Numbered from the stretch's first letter, positions 5,923 through 14,668 are shown. The stretch: 22,778 nt of DNA from SYFY01 sp031385325 (GCA_031385325.1 JANNBJ010000114.1:1-22778); one strand, 5' to 3'. Made by a program: numbers and translations. The notes: a model not told the origin generated them from the letters alone.

Positions 5923-7731
5923 TCAGAACCCTGCCTGACCTGCGGCGATTTTTGTGGCGATCTCCGGGGTCAACGGCTGATAGGTTTTTGAACCCGGCAA
6001 CAATGCGAACATCGGATCGTGGACCTTGTTCAGATCGTAGCCCTCTTCTCGCAGGTCGCCTTTGACCATCTTGAATGTGCCCGTCACCTCGATTTCTGGC
6101 TGAATGCGCAGAAAGACCGGGCGGGCAAACGCAGGCAATTCCCTGGTGACGTGTGCGGCGAGGCTGTCCACATTCAATCCGCTGCAACCCTCCCGCAAGG
6201 TCAGTGCCGCCATGCCGGCGCGGCCGTCGGTGCCCGGTATGGAAACACCGTACACGTTGGCAAGCTGGATATCGGGATGCAGATTGAGAATTTCGCCGAC
6301 TTCATTGGTGGAAACGTTTTCACCCTTCCACCGGAAGGTGTCACCGACACGGTCGACAAACTGGAAGTGCACAAAACCGAACGAAAAACCCACGTCGATC
6401 ACTTTCAGCAGATCGCCGGTGTTGAACCAGCAATCCCCGGCGGCGAATGCCCCTCGAACCACTTTCTTTTCAGTTGCTTCCGGGTTCGTATACCCCTCGA
6501 ACTGAGCGTTGGGATCAACCTGAATCAGGCCGAGGCCGGCTTCGCCATTGGCCACCTCGATGCAGTACCCTTCGTTGTCGCGAACGATGCGGTCATTGTG
6601 AATGTCGTATTTCACCAGTTTGACGGTGACCAGCGTCGTGCCGATGGTCAGGTCCTTGTTGAGAATATTACAGAAACCGGCATTGCCTTCGCTGGCGCCG
6701 TACAACTCGGCGATTCGCTTCACGCCGAATCGCTTCTTGAACTGCATCCAGATGTCGGGCCGCAGCCCGTTCCCCATCATCGTGTGCAGAGGGCTGTTGG
6801 CATCATCGGGTTGTTGCGGGGTATTGAGCAGATATCGACACAGTTCACCGATGTAGATGAAGTGTGTCGTGCGCTCCTTGCGGACTTCACTGAGGAAATT
6901 GCTGGCTGAAAACTTGCGGCGGATGAACGTCGATGCGCCTGCGACGATGGCAGCGCCAACCCCGACGACGAGTCCGGTTGCGTGATAAAGCGGCAGGCAG
7001 TTGTAGAGCCTGTGCTGCTCGGTGAGTCGCATGCCACCCAGTGCTGCAAGGGACGCGGTGCCCAGATATCGTTTGTTCGACATGACGGCGGCCTTGGGCA
7101 TGCCGGTGGTACCGGAGGTGAAGATGTACAGCGCGGTCTGCCCGAGTTCGATCGATGCGGTTTCGTCCGGATTTTCCCAAGGTCTATCCTGAGCATCAGC
7201 ATCCAGGTCGACGGTCCAGTCGGGATTTGGATTCGCATTGTTTTCGGCGACGTAGAGATAGTCGCGGCCGGGAGTCAGGTTCAGATCGCCCATGATGCTT
7301 GCGATCGCGGCGCTGCACTCTTCGCCGACAACACACACCTTCGACTGTGTCGTCGCTATGCAGTGGGTGAGTGGTCGACCGGTCAGGTTGGTGTTGAGCA
7401 GACCAGCGGTCACGCCGATCTTGTTGAGGCCCATGATGACCGCCAGAAACTCGATGCGGTTTTCCATCATCACACTGACGGTGTCACCAAGGCTTAGCCC
7501 GCGCGCCAGAAAGGCGTGTGCATAACGGTTGGCCAGTGCATTGAAACCATGCCATGTGATGGTTCGGCCATTACAGGAGTAGGCGATCCGGTCCGGAAAC
7601 CGCTCGGCGTTGCGGGCGATGCAGGCCCCAATGCAGTCTCGCTCATCCGTGGAGCGCGGCACCATCTCCCGCTTCAGCTTCAGCAGGAGTGGCAGATGGG
7701 TCAGTGTCTTGAAGGTCTCGATCAGTCCCAT
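5923..7731 (-). CDS. Long-chain (very-long-chain) acyl-CoA synthetase, FadD6/FATP-type
   Basis: A 602-residue AMP-forming adenylate enzyme that activates carboxylic acids to acyl-CoA. Motifs: P-loop YIFTSGTTGMPKAA at 202-215, AELYGASEGN at 341-350, NTGDLL at 437-442, DRVGDTFRWKGENVST at 460-475 (the hinge and FATP/VLACS signature), and near the end TGTFKMVKGDLREEGYD with the catalytic-type Lys. Spacing and the DTFRWKGENVST motif place it in the FATP/FadD6 branch rather than the FadD1/2 branch. In mycobacteria and Proteobacteria these act on long-chain, branched or sterol side-chain acids. The ATG at 7731 has AGGA about 12 nt upstream. It is divergent from an MBL hydrolase gene, with a 123-bp shared upstream region. 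Confidence 0.93.
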   Translation of the reverse strand: MGLIETFKTLTHLPLLLKLKREMVPRSTDERDCIGACIARNAERFPDRIAYSCNGRTITWHGFNALANRYAHAFLARGLSLGDTVSVMMENRIEFLAVIMGLNKIGVTAGLLNTNLTGRPLTHCIATTQSKVCVVGEECSAAIASIMGDLNLTPGRDYLYVAENNANPNPDWTVDLDADAQDRPWENPDETASIELGQTALYIFTSGTTGMPKAAVMSNKRYLGTASLAALGGMRLTEQHRLYNCLPLYHATGLVVGVGAAIVAGASTFIRRKFSASNFLSEVRKERTTHFIYIGELCRYLLNTPQQPDDANSPLHTMMGNGLRPDIWMQFKKRFGVKRIAELYGASEGNAGFCNILNKDLTIGTTLVTVKLVKYDIHNDRIVRDNEGYCIEVANGEAGLGLIQVDPNAQFEGYTNPEATEKKVVRGAFAAGDCWFNTGDLLKVIDVGFSFGFVHFQFVDRVGDTFRWKGENVSTNEVGEILNLHPDIQLANVYGVSIPGTDGRAGMAALTLREGCSGLNVDSLAAHVTRELPAFARPVFLRIQPEIEVTGTFKMVKGDLREEGYDLNKVHDPMFALLPGSKTYQPLTPEIATKIAAGQAGF

Positions 7732-7854
7732 GGGCGCGGAGCTTCCTGCTGTCTCTTTGATCTGCAGCGACGATAGGTGCGCCGCATGGATTGCGCAACC
7801 GGTTTGGCTCTGCGTATTCTCGATGTTCGATCCAATCAGGGGAGGTAAGTGTTC

Positions 7855-8715
7855 ATGAATGTCTGGCAGGTCGGCAAAGTCAGGATTACGCGAATTGTTG
7901 AAGTGGAAGCGGTGGGGGGCAGTCGGTTCATCCTGCCGGATGCAACGCGGGATGCCTGTCTGCCGTTGTTATGGATGTATCCGCACTTCATGGACGAAAA
8001 GGGCAATCTGAAGATGAGTGTCCATGCGCTGGTGGTCGAAGCGCCTGGCAGACGCATCGTAGTAGATACCTGCATTGGCAATGACAAGCAGCGCAATGTG
8101 CCAGCCTGGAACAACCTGCAGACGTCCTTCCTCAAGGATCTGGAAGCGGCGGGCTATCCGCGCGAGTCGATCGACACAGTGATGTGTACGCACCTGCATG
8201 TTGACCATGTGGGCTGGAACACCATGCTGGTTGATGGTCAGTGGATTCCCACCTTCCCCAACGCCCGTTATCTGCTGGCCCGCAAGGAGTGGTCGTACTG
8301 GAGCACCAATGAAAACGAAGCCGGGTATGGTCCGGTGATCGCCGACTCAGTGCGTCCGGTGGTGGATGCGGGCCTGGTGGATCTGATTGCGGAGGATGCC
8401 CGGATCTGCCCCGAGATTCGGCTTGAACCGACACCTGGCCACACGCCTGGTCATGTGAGTGTGCATATTTCGTCAGAGGGGCAGGAAGCGCTGATTACCG
8501 GCGACTGCATCCATCACCCTTGCCAGATGACGCGTACCGATTGGTGCAGCAGCGCGGATTTTGATCGGCATCAGGGTGAACATACACGCCTTGATCTGCT
8601 GGAAAAGTACGTCGACTCCGGGGTGCTCATCATTGGTACCCACTTTGCGACGCCCACGGCCGGACACGTTCGACATCACGCTGAAGGTGGCTACTGGCTG
8701 GATGTTGGCCGGTAA
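7855..8715 (+). CDS. MBL-fold metallo-hydrolase
   Basis: A 286-residue metallo-beta-lactamase-fold protein. Metal-binding residues seen: HLHVDH with H113, H115, D117 and H118, then H196 or H200 in PTPGHTPGHVSVH, D217 in ITGDC, and H263 in GTHFATPTAGH. The full AHL-lactonase/glyoxalase-II-like set for a two-zinc site is therefore present. No signal peptide is seen, so it is cytoplasmic. The ATG at 7855 is favoured over a GTG six bases earlier because GGAGG lies 9 nt before the ATG but only 3 nt before the GTG. Reactions in the family include lactone, thioester and ester hydrolysis; the acyl-CoA context makes a thioester or lactone plausible but unproven. The 3' end overlaps the tail of the small membrane gene on the other strand by 25 bp. 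Confidence 0.88.
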   Translation: MNVWQVGKVRITRIVEVEAVGGSRFILPDATRDACLPLLWMYPHFMDEKGNLKMSVHALVVEAPGRRIVVDTCIGNDKQRNVPAWNNLQTSFLKDLEAAGYPRESIDTVMCTHLHVDHVGWNTMLVDGQWIPTFPNARYLLARKEWSYWSTNENEAGYGPVIADSVRPVVDAGLVDLIAEDARICPEIRLEPTPGHTPGHVSVHISSEGQEALITGDCIHHPCQMTRTDWCSSADFDRHQGEHTRLDLLEKYVDSGVLIIGTHFATPTAGHVRHHAEGGYWLDVGR

Positions 8716-8996
8716 GGCTCGTCACTCCCTGGATACGCGGTTGCATGCAGACGGACCATCCAGCGGTGGATGCGTGGTCTGAATGGCGGAATATCCAGGG
8801 AAACGATGGCGATGCCTAATGGCAGCATCCAGATGCCGAGTACCGGCAGAAACCACAGCAGACCGCCCAGAATAAAGAGAATGCCGACCAGGGTGCGAAC
8901 CCCCGGCTTAAGATGATCGTGAGCCCAGCGCAGCAGCCGAAAGGTGATTTCGGCGATGCGCTGTTTGGCGTTCACGAGCCGATCAACACGACGCAA
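8691..8996 (-). CDS. Small membrane protein, function unknown
   Basis: A 101-residue protein with an N-terminal amphipathic/basic region, then a hydrophobic stretch at about 35-68 (TLVGILFILGGLLWFLPVLG and the following segment) that forms two closely spaced membrane helices or one re-entrant hairpin, and a basic C-terminal tail. Glycine and proline placement resembles small transmembrane proteins of the PGPGW type, but I cannot confirm that. The only start before the conserved part is TTG at 8996; a GTG seven codons in is an alternative. It lies 27 bp downstream of the MBL gene at 9024-10124 on the same strand, so they are probably co-transcribed. Its tail overlaps the other MBL gene by 25 bp, tail to tail. 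Confidence 0.65.
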   Translation of the reverse strand: MRRVDRLVNAKQRIAEITFRLLRWAHDHLKPGVRTLVGILFILGGLLWFLPVLGIWMLPLGIAIVSLDIPPFRPRIHRWMVRLHATAYPGSDEPYRPTSSQ

Positions 8997-9023
8997 GTGT
9001 TCGAGTCATCGGTCCAGCTCATG

Positions 9024-10124
9024 TCAGACCATCTCCGGTGTTTCGCTGGGGCCGGTTGTCGGGTGCTGACGTCGTTGCAGCGACGGATCAATGGAAGAGA
9101 AACGATAACGGCCATCCTCGTGCAGACTGCGCTCGATGCGGTTGCGATGCATCAGCAGGTGCAGATGGGCGATGGCCTCGCCGAGCGCCATCATGGTCTG
9201 CCTGGCGTCGAGCTGACGTGAAAACAGTACGGGCAACAGATCGCGGGCGATTTGCGGCTCGACGCAGGCCTGCTCGATGGCCAGCATGCGGTCATCATGG
9301 TGATCGATGAGTTGACGCAGTCGTGCCCGCACGCCGTAGAACGGCAGATTGTGGGCCGGCAGAATCAACGTGTCGTCCGGTGTGGTGAGGAACTTGTCGT
9401 GCGATTCCATCCACACCTTGAGCGGATTGGCTTCAGGTTCCGTGGGATGAACGCTGACGTTGCTGGTGATGATCGGCAGGATCTGGTCGCCCGAGCACAT
9501 GACCTTCAGCTCGTGGCAATACAGGCAGGCGTGCTCAGGTGAGTGGCCCGAGCCGACGATGATTCGCCAGTCCCTGCCGTTGATGCTGAGGACGTCGCCA
9601 TCTTCAAGCCTCTGGAACCCGCTTGGCATCTCGCCCATCGTCATGCTGTCAGCGCCGCGCTTGGACCACATCTGCGCGAGATTCTGCAAATACTCCATCG
9701 GCATGCCCGAACGGGTATAGAACTTCTCGCCGAGCCAGGCCGAGTGATGGTGGCTGCCACTGCTGCCGGAAAACGACCGAGCCTGGTAGTACTCGTTGCG
9801 TGTCATGTACAGCGGGCAGCGGTATTCATCGGTAATGGCCTTGGCCAGCCCGATGTGATCCGGATGCATGTGGGTACAGATGACACCTTTGACGGGTTTG
9901 CCACCCAGTTCGCTGCGAAACACGTCATGCCAGAGGTCCAGGGTCTGCTCGTTGTTCAGCCCCGTGTCGACGACATACCAGCCGTCGGTGTCTTCCAGCA
10001 GGTACAGGTTGATGTGCGTAAGCGAACCACCCATGGGCATGGTGACCCAGCGAACACCCGGGGCAACTTCGATAGTCGAGCCGCGCGGGACATGGGTTTG
10101 ATAGGGATAGCGAAGTTCGTGCAT
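9024..10124 (-). CDS. MBL-fold metallo-hydrolase with C-terminal helical/winged-helix region
   Basis: A 366-residue protein with an N-terminal metallo-beta-lactamase domain of about 260 residues: WYVVDTG at 49-55, HMHPDH with H85, H87, D89 and H90, H194 in GSGHSPEH, D213 in CSGD, and LPAHNLPFYG for the last His. The C-terminal 100 residues (ARLRQLIDHHDDRMLAIEQA onward) are helical, like the winged-helix tail of LACTB2-type nucleases and hydrolases. It is not closely similar to the MBL gene at 7855. ATG 10124 directly follows an in-frame GTG (10127); either could be used. A TATAAT lies about 30 bp upstream on this strand. Thioesterase-like or hydroxyacyl-hydrolase activity fits the neighbours but is inference. 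Confidence 0.87.
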   Translation of the reverse strand: MHELRYPYQTHVPRGSTIEVAPGVRWVTMPMGGSLTHINLYLLEDTDGWYVVDTGLNNEQTLDLWHDVFRSELGGKPVKGVICTHMHPDHIGLAKAITDEYRCPLYMTRNEYYQARSFSGSSGSHHHSAWLGEKFYTRSGMPMEYLQNLAQMWSKRGADSMTMGEMPSGFQRLEDGDVLSINGRDWRIIVGSGHSPEHACLYCHELKVMCSGDQILPIITSNVSVHPTEPEANPLKVWMESHDKFLTTPDDTLILPAHNLPFYGVRARLRQLIDHHDDRMLAIEQACVEPQIARDLLPVLFSRQLDARQTMMALGEAIAHLHLLMHRNRIERSLHEDGRYRFSSIDPSLQRRQHPTTGPSETPEMV

Positions 10125-10151
10125 CACCCGGTCTCAAGTCGTAAAGGTTGC

Positions 10152-10157
10152 ATTATA
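10152..10157 (-). promoter_or_regulatory. Candidate -10 box TATAAT for the MBL gene
   Basis: The minus strand reads GGCTATAATGC, a perfect -10 hexamer 28 bp upstream of the ATG at 10124. No recognisable -35 is present at 16-18 bp. The divergent cupin gene starts about 125 bp away, so regulatory sequence may be shared. Confidence 0.4.
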
Positions 10158-10281
10158 GCCACGCTTGGCCAGCTCGACGGGCGGCATTATTGGGGTGACT
10201 TTGTGATTGACGAAGGATGGGTGGTGCTTTCGGGGTTGCAGCGGGGGTATAACTGCATGCTCAGAATTGAGTGGATGAAAC

Positions 10282-10746
10282 ATGCAAAAGCCGAATGATC
10301 AGGTGGCGGCTGAACTCAAGCGCAAGGGCCATACCGCGTTCTCCTGGGATGAGCTGGACGAAACTACGTTACCAACCGGTGTGAAGACACGGATGTACAA
10401 GGTTGGTGATCCGACCAGTGCGATATCGCCCACCGTGTTCAAAGTGTTTTTTCCACCACACTGTACGGTTGAAGCCCATACCCACGATTGCGACTACACC
10501 GAGATCCTGCTGGAAGGCACGCAGCGTGTTGGCGCTCAATGGCACAAGGCGGGTGACATTCGTGTTGGTCTTGCGAACCGTGGTTACGGTCCGCTGGTCG
10601 CAGGTCCCGAGGGTTGCACGGTCATGTTTGTCTTTGCCGATGGTCGCTGGCCGGCATTGACCCTCGGCAAGAACGACGGCAGCACCCTCGGCAGTGAGTT
10701 CATCATTGCGCATCACACGCAGATCAACCAGGCTCAGAACGCCTGA
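10282..10746 (+). CDS. Cupin-domain protein
   Basis: A 154-residue single-domain cupin. The first cupin motif is PPHCTVEAHTHDCDYTEILLEGTQRVG, with candidate metal ligands His and His of HTH and the Glu of TEILLEG. The second motif is weaker, in the AGPEGCTVMFVFADG stretch, with no obvious second-motif His, so the metal site may be incomplete. Small cupins of this type serve as dioxygenases, isomerases or sensors; nothing here picks one. The gene is followed 42 bp later by the acyl-CoA dehydrogenase on the same strand, probably the first gene of an operon that runs to about 15149. A TATAAC lies near 10248-10253 as a weak -10 candidate. Confidence 0.8.
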   Translation: MQKPNDQVAAELKRKGHTAFSWDELDETTLPTGVKTRMYKVGDPTSAISPTVFKVFFPPHCTVEAHTHDCDYTEILLEGTQRVGAQWHKAGDIRVGLANRGYGPLVAGPEGCTVMFVFADGRWPALTLGKNDGSTLGSEFIIAHHTQINQAQNA

Positions 10747-10788
10747 ATTCATGCCTCATTGGCATCCGGGAAAAAAGGGGAAGACAAC

Positions 10789-12048
10789 ATGGCGATGAAC
10801 GTCAAGCCAGTACCGACACTGGACGATGAAGTAAACGAAATCCGCCTGGCGACTGCACAGATCGTCAATCAGGAAATTCTGCCCAACGAGAAAAAACTGT
10901 GGGGCTGGATGTCAGACGGCAGTTCGACCACACCGAAGGAAGTTATCGAAGAAGCCAAGGAATTGCGCAATCAGATCCAGGGCAAGGTCAAGCACGCCAA
11001 ACTCTGGGCACCGCACCTGCCGTCGGAGTTTGGTGGCATGGGTCTGTCGTTCATGCAACACGCGTACATGAACGTAGTGCTGTCCTACAGTCCGGGCGCT
11101 GCTTCGCTGTTTGGTGTCGTTGCACCAAACTCCGGCAACCAGAAGATTCTCGTCAAGTACGGCACGCCGGAACAGCATGAAAAGTGGCTCAAGCCGCTCA
11201 CCGAAGGAAAGATGCAGTCGGCGTTTTCCATGACTGAACCACACAACCCGGGATCCGACCCGACTGCGCTGACTACCCGTGCTGTTCTCGATGGTGATGA
11301 GTGGGTCATCAATGGCCACAAGTGGTTTACGTCGAATGGTCATGCCGCAGATTTTTACGTGGTGATGTGCCGGACTGCTGATCCAAAGGACCCGACCGGC
11401 AAAAACGACAAGATGACACAGATCATCGTGCCAAAAGGTGCGCCTGGTCTGAAGATCGTTCGTGGTGTGCCGGTGTGGGGCAGGGCGTCGAGTCACTGCG
11501 AAATCCTTTATGAAAACGTCCGTGTGCCAAAAGAGAACCAGTTGGGGCGCACGGGGACTGGCCATCAGGCGGCACAGGATCGTCTTGGCGCGGGTCGTGT
11601 TTATCACTGCATGAACTCCATCGGTTCGATGTGGCGCGCTTTCGACCTCATGATCGATCGTCTCATGACACGACAGGTGCATGGCGATGAAAAGCTCGAA
11701 GACAAACAGTTCATGCAGGGTTTTGTCGCCGACAGTTACATGGATATCCAGTCGGCGCGGCTGATGACGATTCACTGTGCCGAAAAGATGGAAGCCGGTG
11801 CCGATCCACGCGTCGATATCAGTTCGATCAAGGTGTATGTGCCGGCCGCCTACCATCGTGTGGTTGATCGGGCGATTCAGGTGTGGGGCGCAGCCGGTGT
11901 GTCCGGTGATCTGCCATTGGCCGGGATGTACCAGGGTGCACGCACACTGCGCATTGCTGATGGTCCGGATGAAGTACACAAGATCCTGATCTCCAAACTG
12001 GTGCTCCGGCGCTATCACGCCGGCGAAAGCTGGGACTTCGGCAACTGA
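10789..12048 (+). CDS. Acyl-CoA dehydrogenase, ACAD10/ACAD11-like
   Basis: A 419-residue FAD flavoprotein. Order of motifs: N-terminal helices with LWAPHLPSEFGGMGLS, SAFSMTEPHNPGSDPTALTTRA (flavin and substrate-entry region), GDEWVINGHKWFTSNGHAADFYVVMCRT, ENVRVPKENQLG, then the C-terminal helical domain with IQVWGAAGVSGDLPLAGMYQGARTLRIADGPDEVH. RIADGPDEVH replaces the usual YEGT-Q-IQ motif and is the mark of the ACAD10/11 group; at the catalytic-base position the residue is Asp391 instead of Glu. The ATG at 10789 follows AAAAGGGGA at good spacing; an in-frame TTG 30 bp earlier is less likely. It introduces an alpha,beta double bond into an acyl-CoA. The CoA-transferase gene follows at once. 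Confidence 0.92.
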   Translation: MAMNVKPVPTLDDEVNEIRLATAQIVNQEILPNEKKLWGWMSDGSSTTPKEVIEEAKELRNQIQGKVKHAKLWAPHLPSEFGGMGLSFMQHAYMNVVLSYSPGAASLFGVVAPNSGNQKILVKYGTPEQHEKWLKPLTEGKMQSAFSMTEPHNPGSDPTALTTRAVLDGDEWVINGHKWFTSNGHAADFYVVMCRTADPKDPTGKNDKMTQIIVPKGAPGLKIVRGVPVWGRASSHCEILYENVRVPKENQLGRTGTGHQAAQDRLGAGRVYHCMNSIGSMWRAFDLMIDRLMTRQVHGDEKLEDKQFMQGFVADSYMDIQSARLMTIHCAEKMEAGADPRVDISSIKVYVPAAYHRVVDRAIQVWGAAGVSGDLPLAGMYQGARTLRIADGPDEVHKILISKLVLRRYHAGESWDFGN

Positions 12049-12095
12049 GTCTGGCGCCGCCAGACAAGGCGACCAACGCGCCACCGCTCGCGGGC

Positions 12096-14288
12096 TTGAC
12101 CGTTGTCGAGTTGGGTGGCGATGCTCTGGCAGGCATGGTTGGCATGGTCTGCGCCGACTTTGGTGCGCATGTACGATCGGCCTGCCGGACACCGCTGCCA
12201 TCACCGCGTCCGGTATGGGGTCGGGGCAAAGACACGTTGACGCTCGACGCGGTTGCCACTGCGGTCGCGCTGGCGGATATCGTCGTGACCAGCTGGTCGG
12301 ACTCCATGCTTCGGCAGACCGGTGTCGATGTTGATGCGCTGGTGAGCCAAGGCACGATCTGCTGCCTTCTCTCGACTGCCGGACGCACCGGTAGATACGC
12401 GGGCCTGCCAATCAGCGATGCACTGGCCGCGGCACGGATCGGCAGAGTGATTGTGCTGGAAGGTGTCGCGTCGCGAAAAGGTCCGGTATTTCCTGCGCTC
12501 CAGGTGGCCACGCATGCGGCAAGTCAGGCAGCGTTGACCGGCATTCTTGCGGCGTTGGTTGAAAGGCATTCAACCGGCGCGGGAAGAAAGCTCGAAACTT
12601 CATTGATGCATGGCCTGCTGCCCTTCGAGATGAACCAGCTCCTCATGGAGCAGCTCATTGCCCGTAAGGTCGCCACACGCGTGGTCATCGATCCGCATGA
12701 GGTGATGCCGACGCTCAACTATCAGTGTGTGCGATGCAAGGATGGACGTTGGCTGCAACTCGGCAATCTGTTGCCGCACTTGCTCGACAACTTCCTTGAG
12801 TCGGTAGGTCTCGCAGCGATCGCCGAGGACCCGGCGTATGCTCGGCAGCCCTGGGATGTGCCGACGCTCGAACGCTTCCGCGCCCTTCTGCTTGAACACA
12901 TGCAGAACGAAGATCTCGATGTGTGGCAGGCGAAATGCCTTGCCAATGGCGGCGTCGCTTCGCATGCGTGGCAGACCACGCGGGAGGCGCTGCGTGACCC
13001 CGATATTCTTGCCAACGGCCATGCGGTTGAGGTGGAGGGTCGTCTGGAGCTTGGGGTACTGGCGCGATTGACCCGTACGCCGGGTACGGCCGGTGAGCGG
13101 TCCCCGATGTCCGTGTACCCAACGAAACCAAGGAACCCTCAACCCGGGAGGAGCACGCCGCCGCTGGCTGGGTTCACTGTGATCGAAGCCGCGACCATCA
13201 TTGCCGCTCCCCTGGGCGCTGCACTGCTGGCTGACCTGGGTGCCCGTGTCATCAAGCTGGAGCCGCCCGAAGGTGATGCGTTTCGCGGCATGTTAGCCGG
13301 TATGGGGTTTGATCGATGTAATGTCGGCAAAGAGAGTGTCACGCTGGATCTGAAGTCAACGCTTTCGCAACTGGCCGTGCATCGACTCATCGCGCAGGCA
13401 GATATCTTCATTCACAACTACCGACCGGGTGTTCCGGAACGACTGGGACTTGATTACGAGACGCTGTCCCGTATCAACCCAAAGCTCGTCTACGTGTCAG
13501 CTAACGGTTACGGTCCGTTCGGGCCAGGTGCGAAGCGACCATCCACTCATCCCATTCCGGGGGCGGCAATGGGCGGCGCGCTTTATCAGTTCGGCACGCC
13601 ACAATCGGAACCGATGCCGGCTCCTGAATTGCGCGACTATTCACGTCGGTTGTTTCGTGCCAATGAAGTGAATCCGGATCCGAATACCTCTGTCGTCGTG
13701 GCGACAGCGTCATTGCTCGCACTGCAGGCTGCTGTTCGGGATGGAGTAGGTCAGGCTGTGTTTGTCGACATGTTTGGTACCAATGCCTACGCGAATTTCG
13801 ACGACTTTGCCGACAATCCGCAATCAACTCGACCCCCGCTTGATGATCAGCACTACGGCACGTCCCCACAGCGCAGACTGTACCGTTGTGCGAGTGGCTG
13901 GTTGATGCTGGATTGTGATAAACCGTCGTGGTACCGGCTGCTATCGAAATTGGGTGTGAACGACGATGTCCAGCAGGTTGAGCGTGCGATGTTGACGCAG
14001 TCGTCGATCCATTGGGAAACACAACTGCTGGCCATCGACGTCGCTGCGGTGCGGTGTGCGATGGTTGGTCCAGGCCGTGCGTTGGCAGAAGATGCGGAAC
14101 TTGCGGATATCGGTCTGGTGGCACAGTCTAACCATCCGCTGCATGGTCTGGTGCTTCGGCATGCGGCGATGTTGCGCACCGATGGTGTGCGAAGTGATGG
14201 TGCGCCTTGTGTGCTGGGAGACAGTACTCGTCGGGTACTGGTTGAGGCCGGTTTTGAATCGGCCGACTTGAAAGCACTCGGCGTCTGA
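12096..14288 (+). CDS. Double-length (fused) CaiB/BaiF class III CoA-transferase
   Basis: A protein of 730 residues or slightly more, made of two CaiB/BaiF halves, about twice the length of a single family member. The N-half runs to about 340: LTVVELGGDALAGMVGMVCADFGAHV, RGKDTLTLD, GRKLETSLMHG. After a PRNPQPGRSTPP linker the C-half begins near 354: PLAGFTVIEAATIIAAPLGAALLADLGARVIKLEPPEGD, FIHNYRPGVPERLGLDYETL, YVSANGYGPFGPGAKRPSTHPI. The N-half is divergent in its CoA-binding region. The first usual start is TTG 12096, but the family-typical PLAG before it is also encoded upstream, where only CTG codons could start. Class III transferases move CoA between acids. The gene sits directly after the acyl-CoA dehydrogenase, presumably in one operon. 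Confidence 0.88.
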   Translation: MTVVELGGDALAGMVGMVCADFGAHVRSACRTPLPSPRPVWGRGKDTLTLDAVATAVALADIVVTSWSDSMLRQTGVDVDALVSQGTICCLLSTAGRTGRYAGLPISDALAAARIGRVIVLEGVASRKGPVFPALQVATHAASQAALTGILAALVERHSTGAGRKLETSLMHGLLPFEMNQLLMEQLIARKVATRVVIDPHEVMPTLNYQCVRCKDGRWLQLGNLLPHLLDNFLESVGLAAIAEDPAYARQPWDVPTLERFRALLLEHMQNEDLDVWQAKCLANGGVASHAWQTTREALRDPDILANGHAVEVEGRLELGVLARLTRTPGTAGERSPMSVYPTKPRNPQPGRSTPPLAGFTVIEAATIIAAPLGAALLADLGARVIKLEPPEGDAFRGMLAGMGFDRCNVGKESVTLDLKSTLSQLAVHRLIAQADIFIHNYRPGVPERLGLDYETLSRINPKLVYVSANGYGPFGPGAKRPSTHPIPGAAMGGALYQFGTPQSEPMPAPELRDYSRRLFRANEVNPDPNTSVVVATASLLALQAAVRDGVGQAVFVDMFGTNAYANFDDFADNPQSTRPPLDDQHYGTSPQRRLYRCASGWLMLDCDKPSWYRLLSKLGVNDDVQQVERAMLTQSSIHWETQLLAIDVAAVRCAMVGPGRALAEDAELADIGLVAQSNHPLHGLVLRHAAMLRTDGVRSDGAPCVLGDSTRRVLVEAGFESADLKALGV

Positions 14289-14338
14289 TTGGCTTACCGG
14301 TTGTTTGTCAAACAATCGTCTACGACCAGGAATTGGCG

Positions 14339-14668
14339 ATGAATAGTGAATCGTGGCAGGTATTTGATCTGGCGCAGTTGCAGAAACAACTCACCAACGC
14401 ACCTGCGCAATACAAGGAATTTCTCAAAGTACCTGCGCTGTCTTGCGGGCTGTACAGGCTCGGCATTGGTGCCCGCGATATGCAATCGCCCCACGACGAG
14501 GATGAAATCTACTTTGTGCTCTCGGGCAAGGCGAAGATGAAGCTGGGTGATACTGAGCGTCTCGTAGAACCCGGTAACCTGCTGTATGTGGGAGCGACCG
14601 AAACCCACTCGTTCTTTGAGATCATTGAAGAGATGACATTGCTGGTGTTTTTCGCGACATCGAAGTGA
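14339..14668 (+). CDS. Small cupin (AraC-like cupin fold) protein
   Basis: A 109-residue cupin from the ATG at 14339, which has CCAGGA 8 nt upstream; a TTG six bases earlier is in frame. Cupin motif 1 is SPHDEDEIYFVLSGKAKMKLG, with metal ligands His and Glu, and motif 2 is VEPGNLLYVGATETHSFFEI, with the final His. The complete H-E-H set suggests a bound divalent metal. Its length equals a minimal single cupin domain. It lies 50 bp after the CoA-transferase and 52 bp before the GFA gene on the same strand. The role is unknown; it could be a small isomerase, an oxygenase or a stability factor. It is not closely related to the cupin at 10282. Confidence 0.83.
   Translation: MNSESWQVFDLAQLQKQLTNAPAQYKEFLKVPALSCGLYRLGIGARDMQSPHDEDEIYFVLSGKAKMKLGDTERLVEPGNLLYVGATETHSFFEIIEEMTLLVFFATSK

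Noticed and set aside
6019..6909. 296-codon + strand ORF opposite the acyl-CoA ligase
   Set aside because: It is antisense to a gene with all family motifs; its protein has no recognisable domain, and long antisense frames are common in GC-rich coding DNA.
9543..10298. 251-codon + strand ORF opposite the second MBL gene
   Set aside because: Antisense to the HMHPDH-containing MBL gene and running across its promoter; no domain seen.
10912..12411. 499-codon minus-strand ORF opposite the acyl-CoA dehydrogenase and CoA-transferase
   Set aside because: It spans two well-supported + strand genes and is His/Arg/Pro rich without motifs; a shadow frame.
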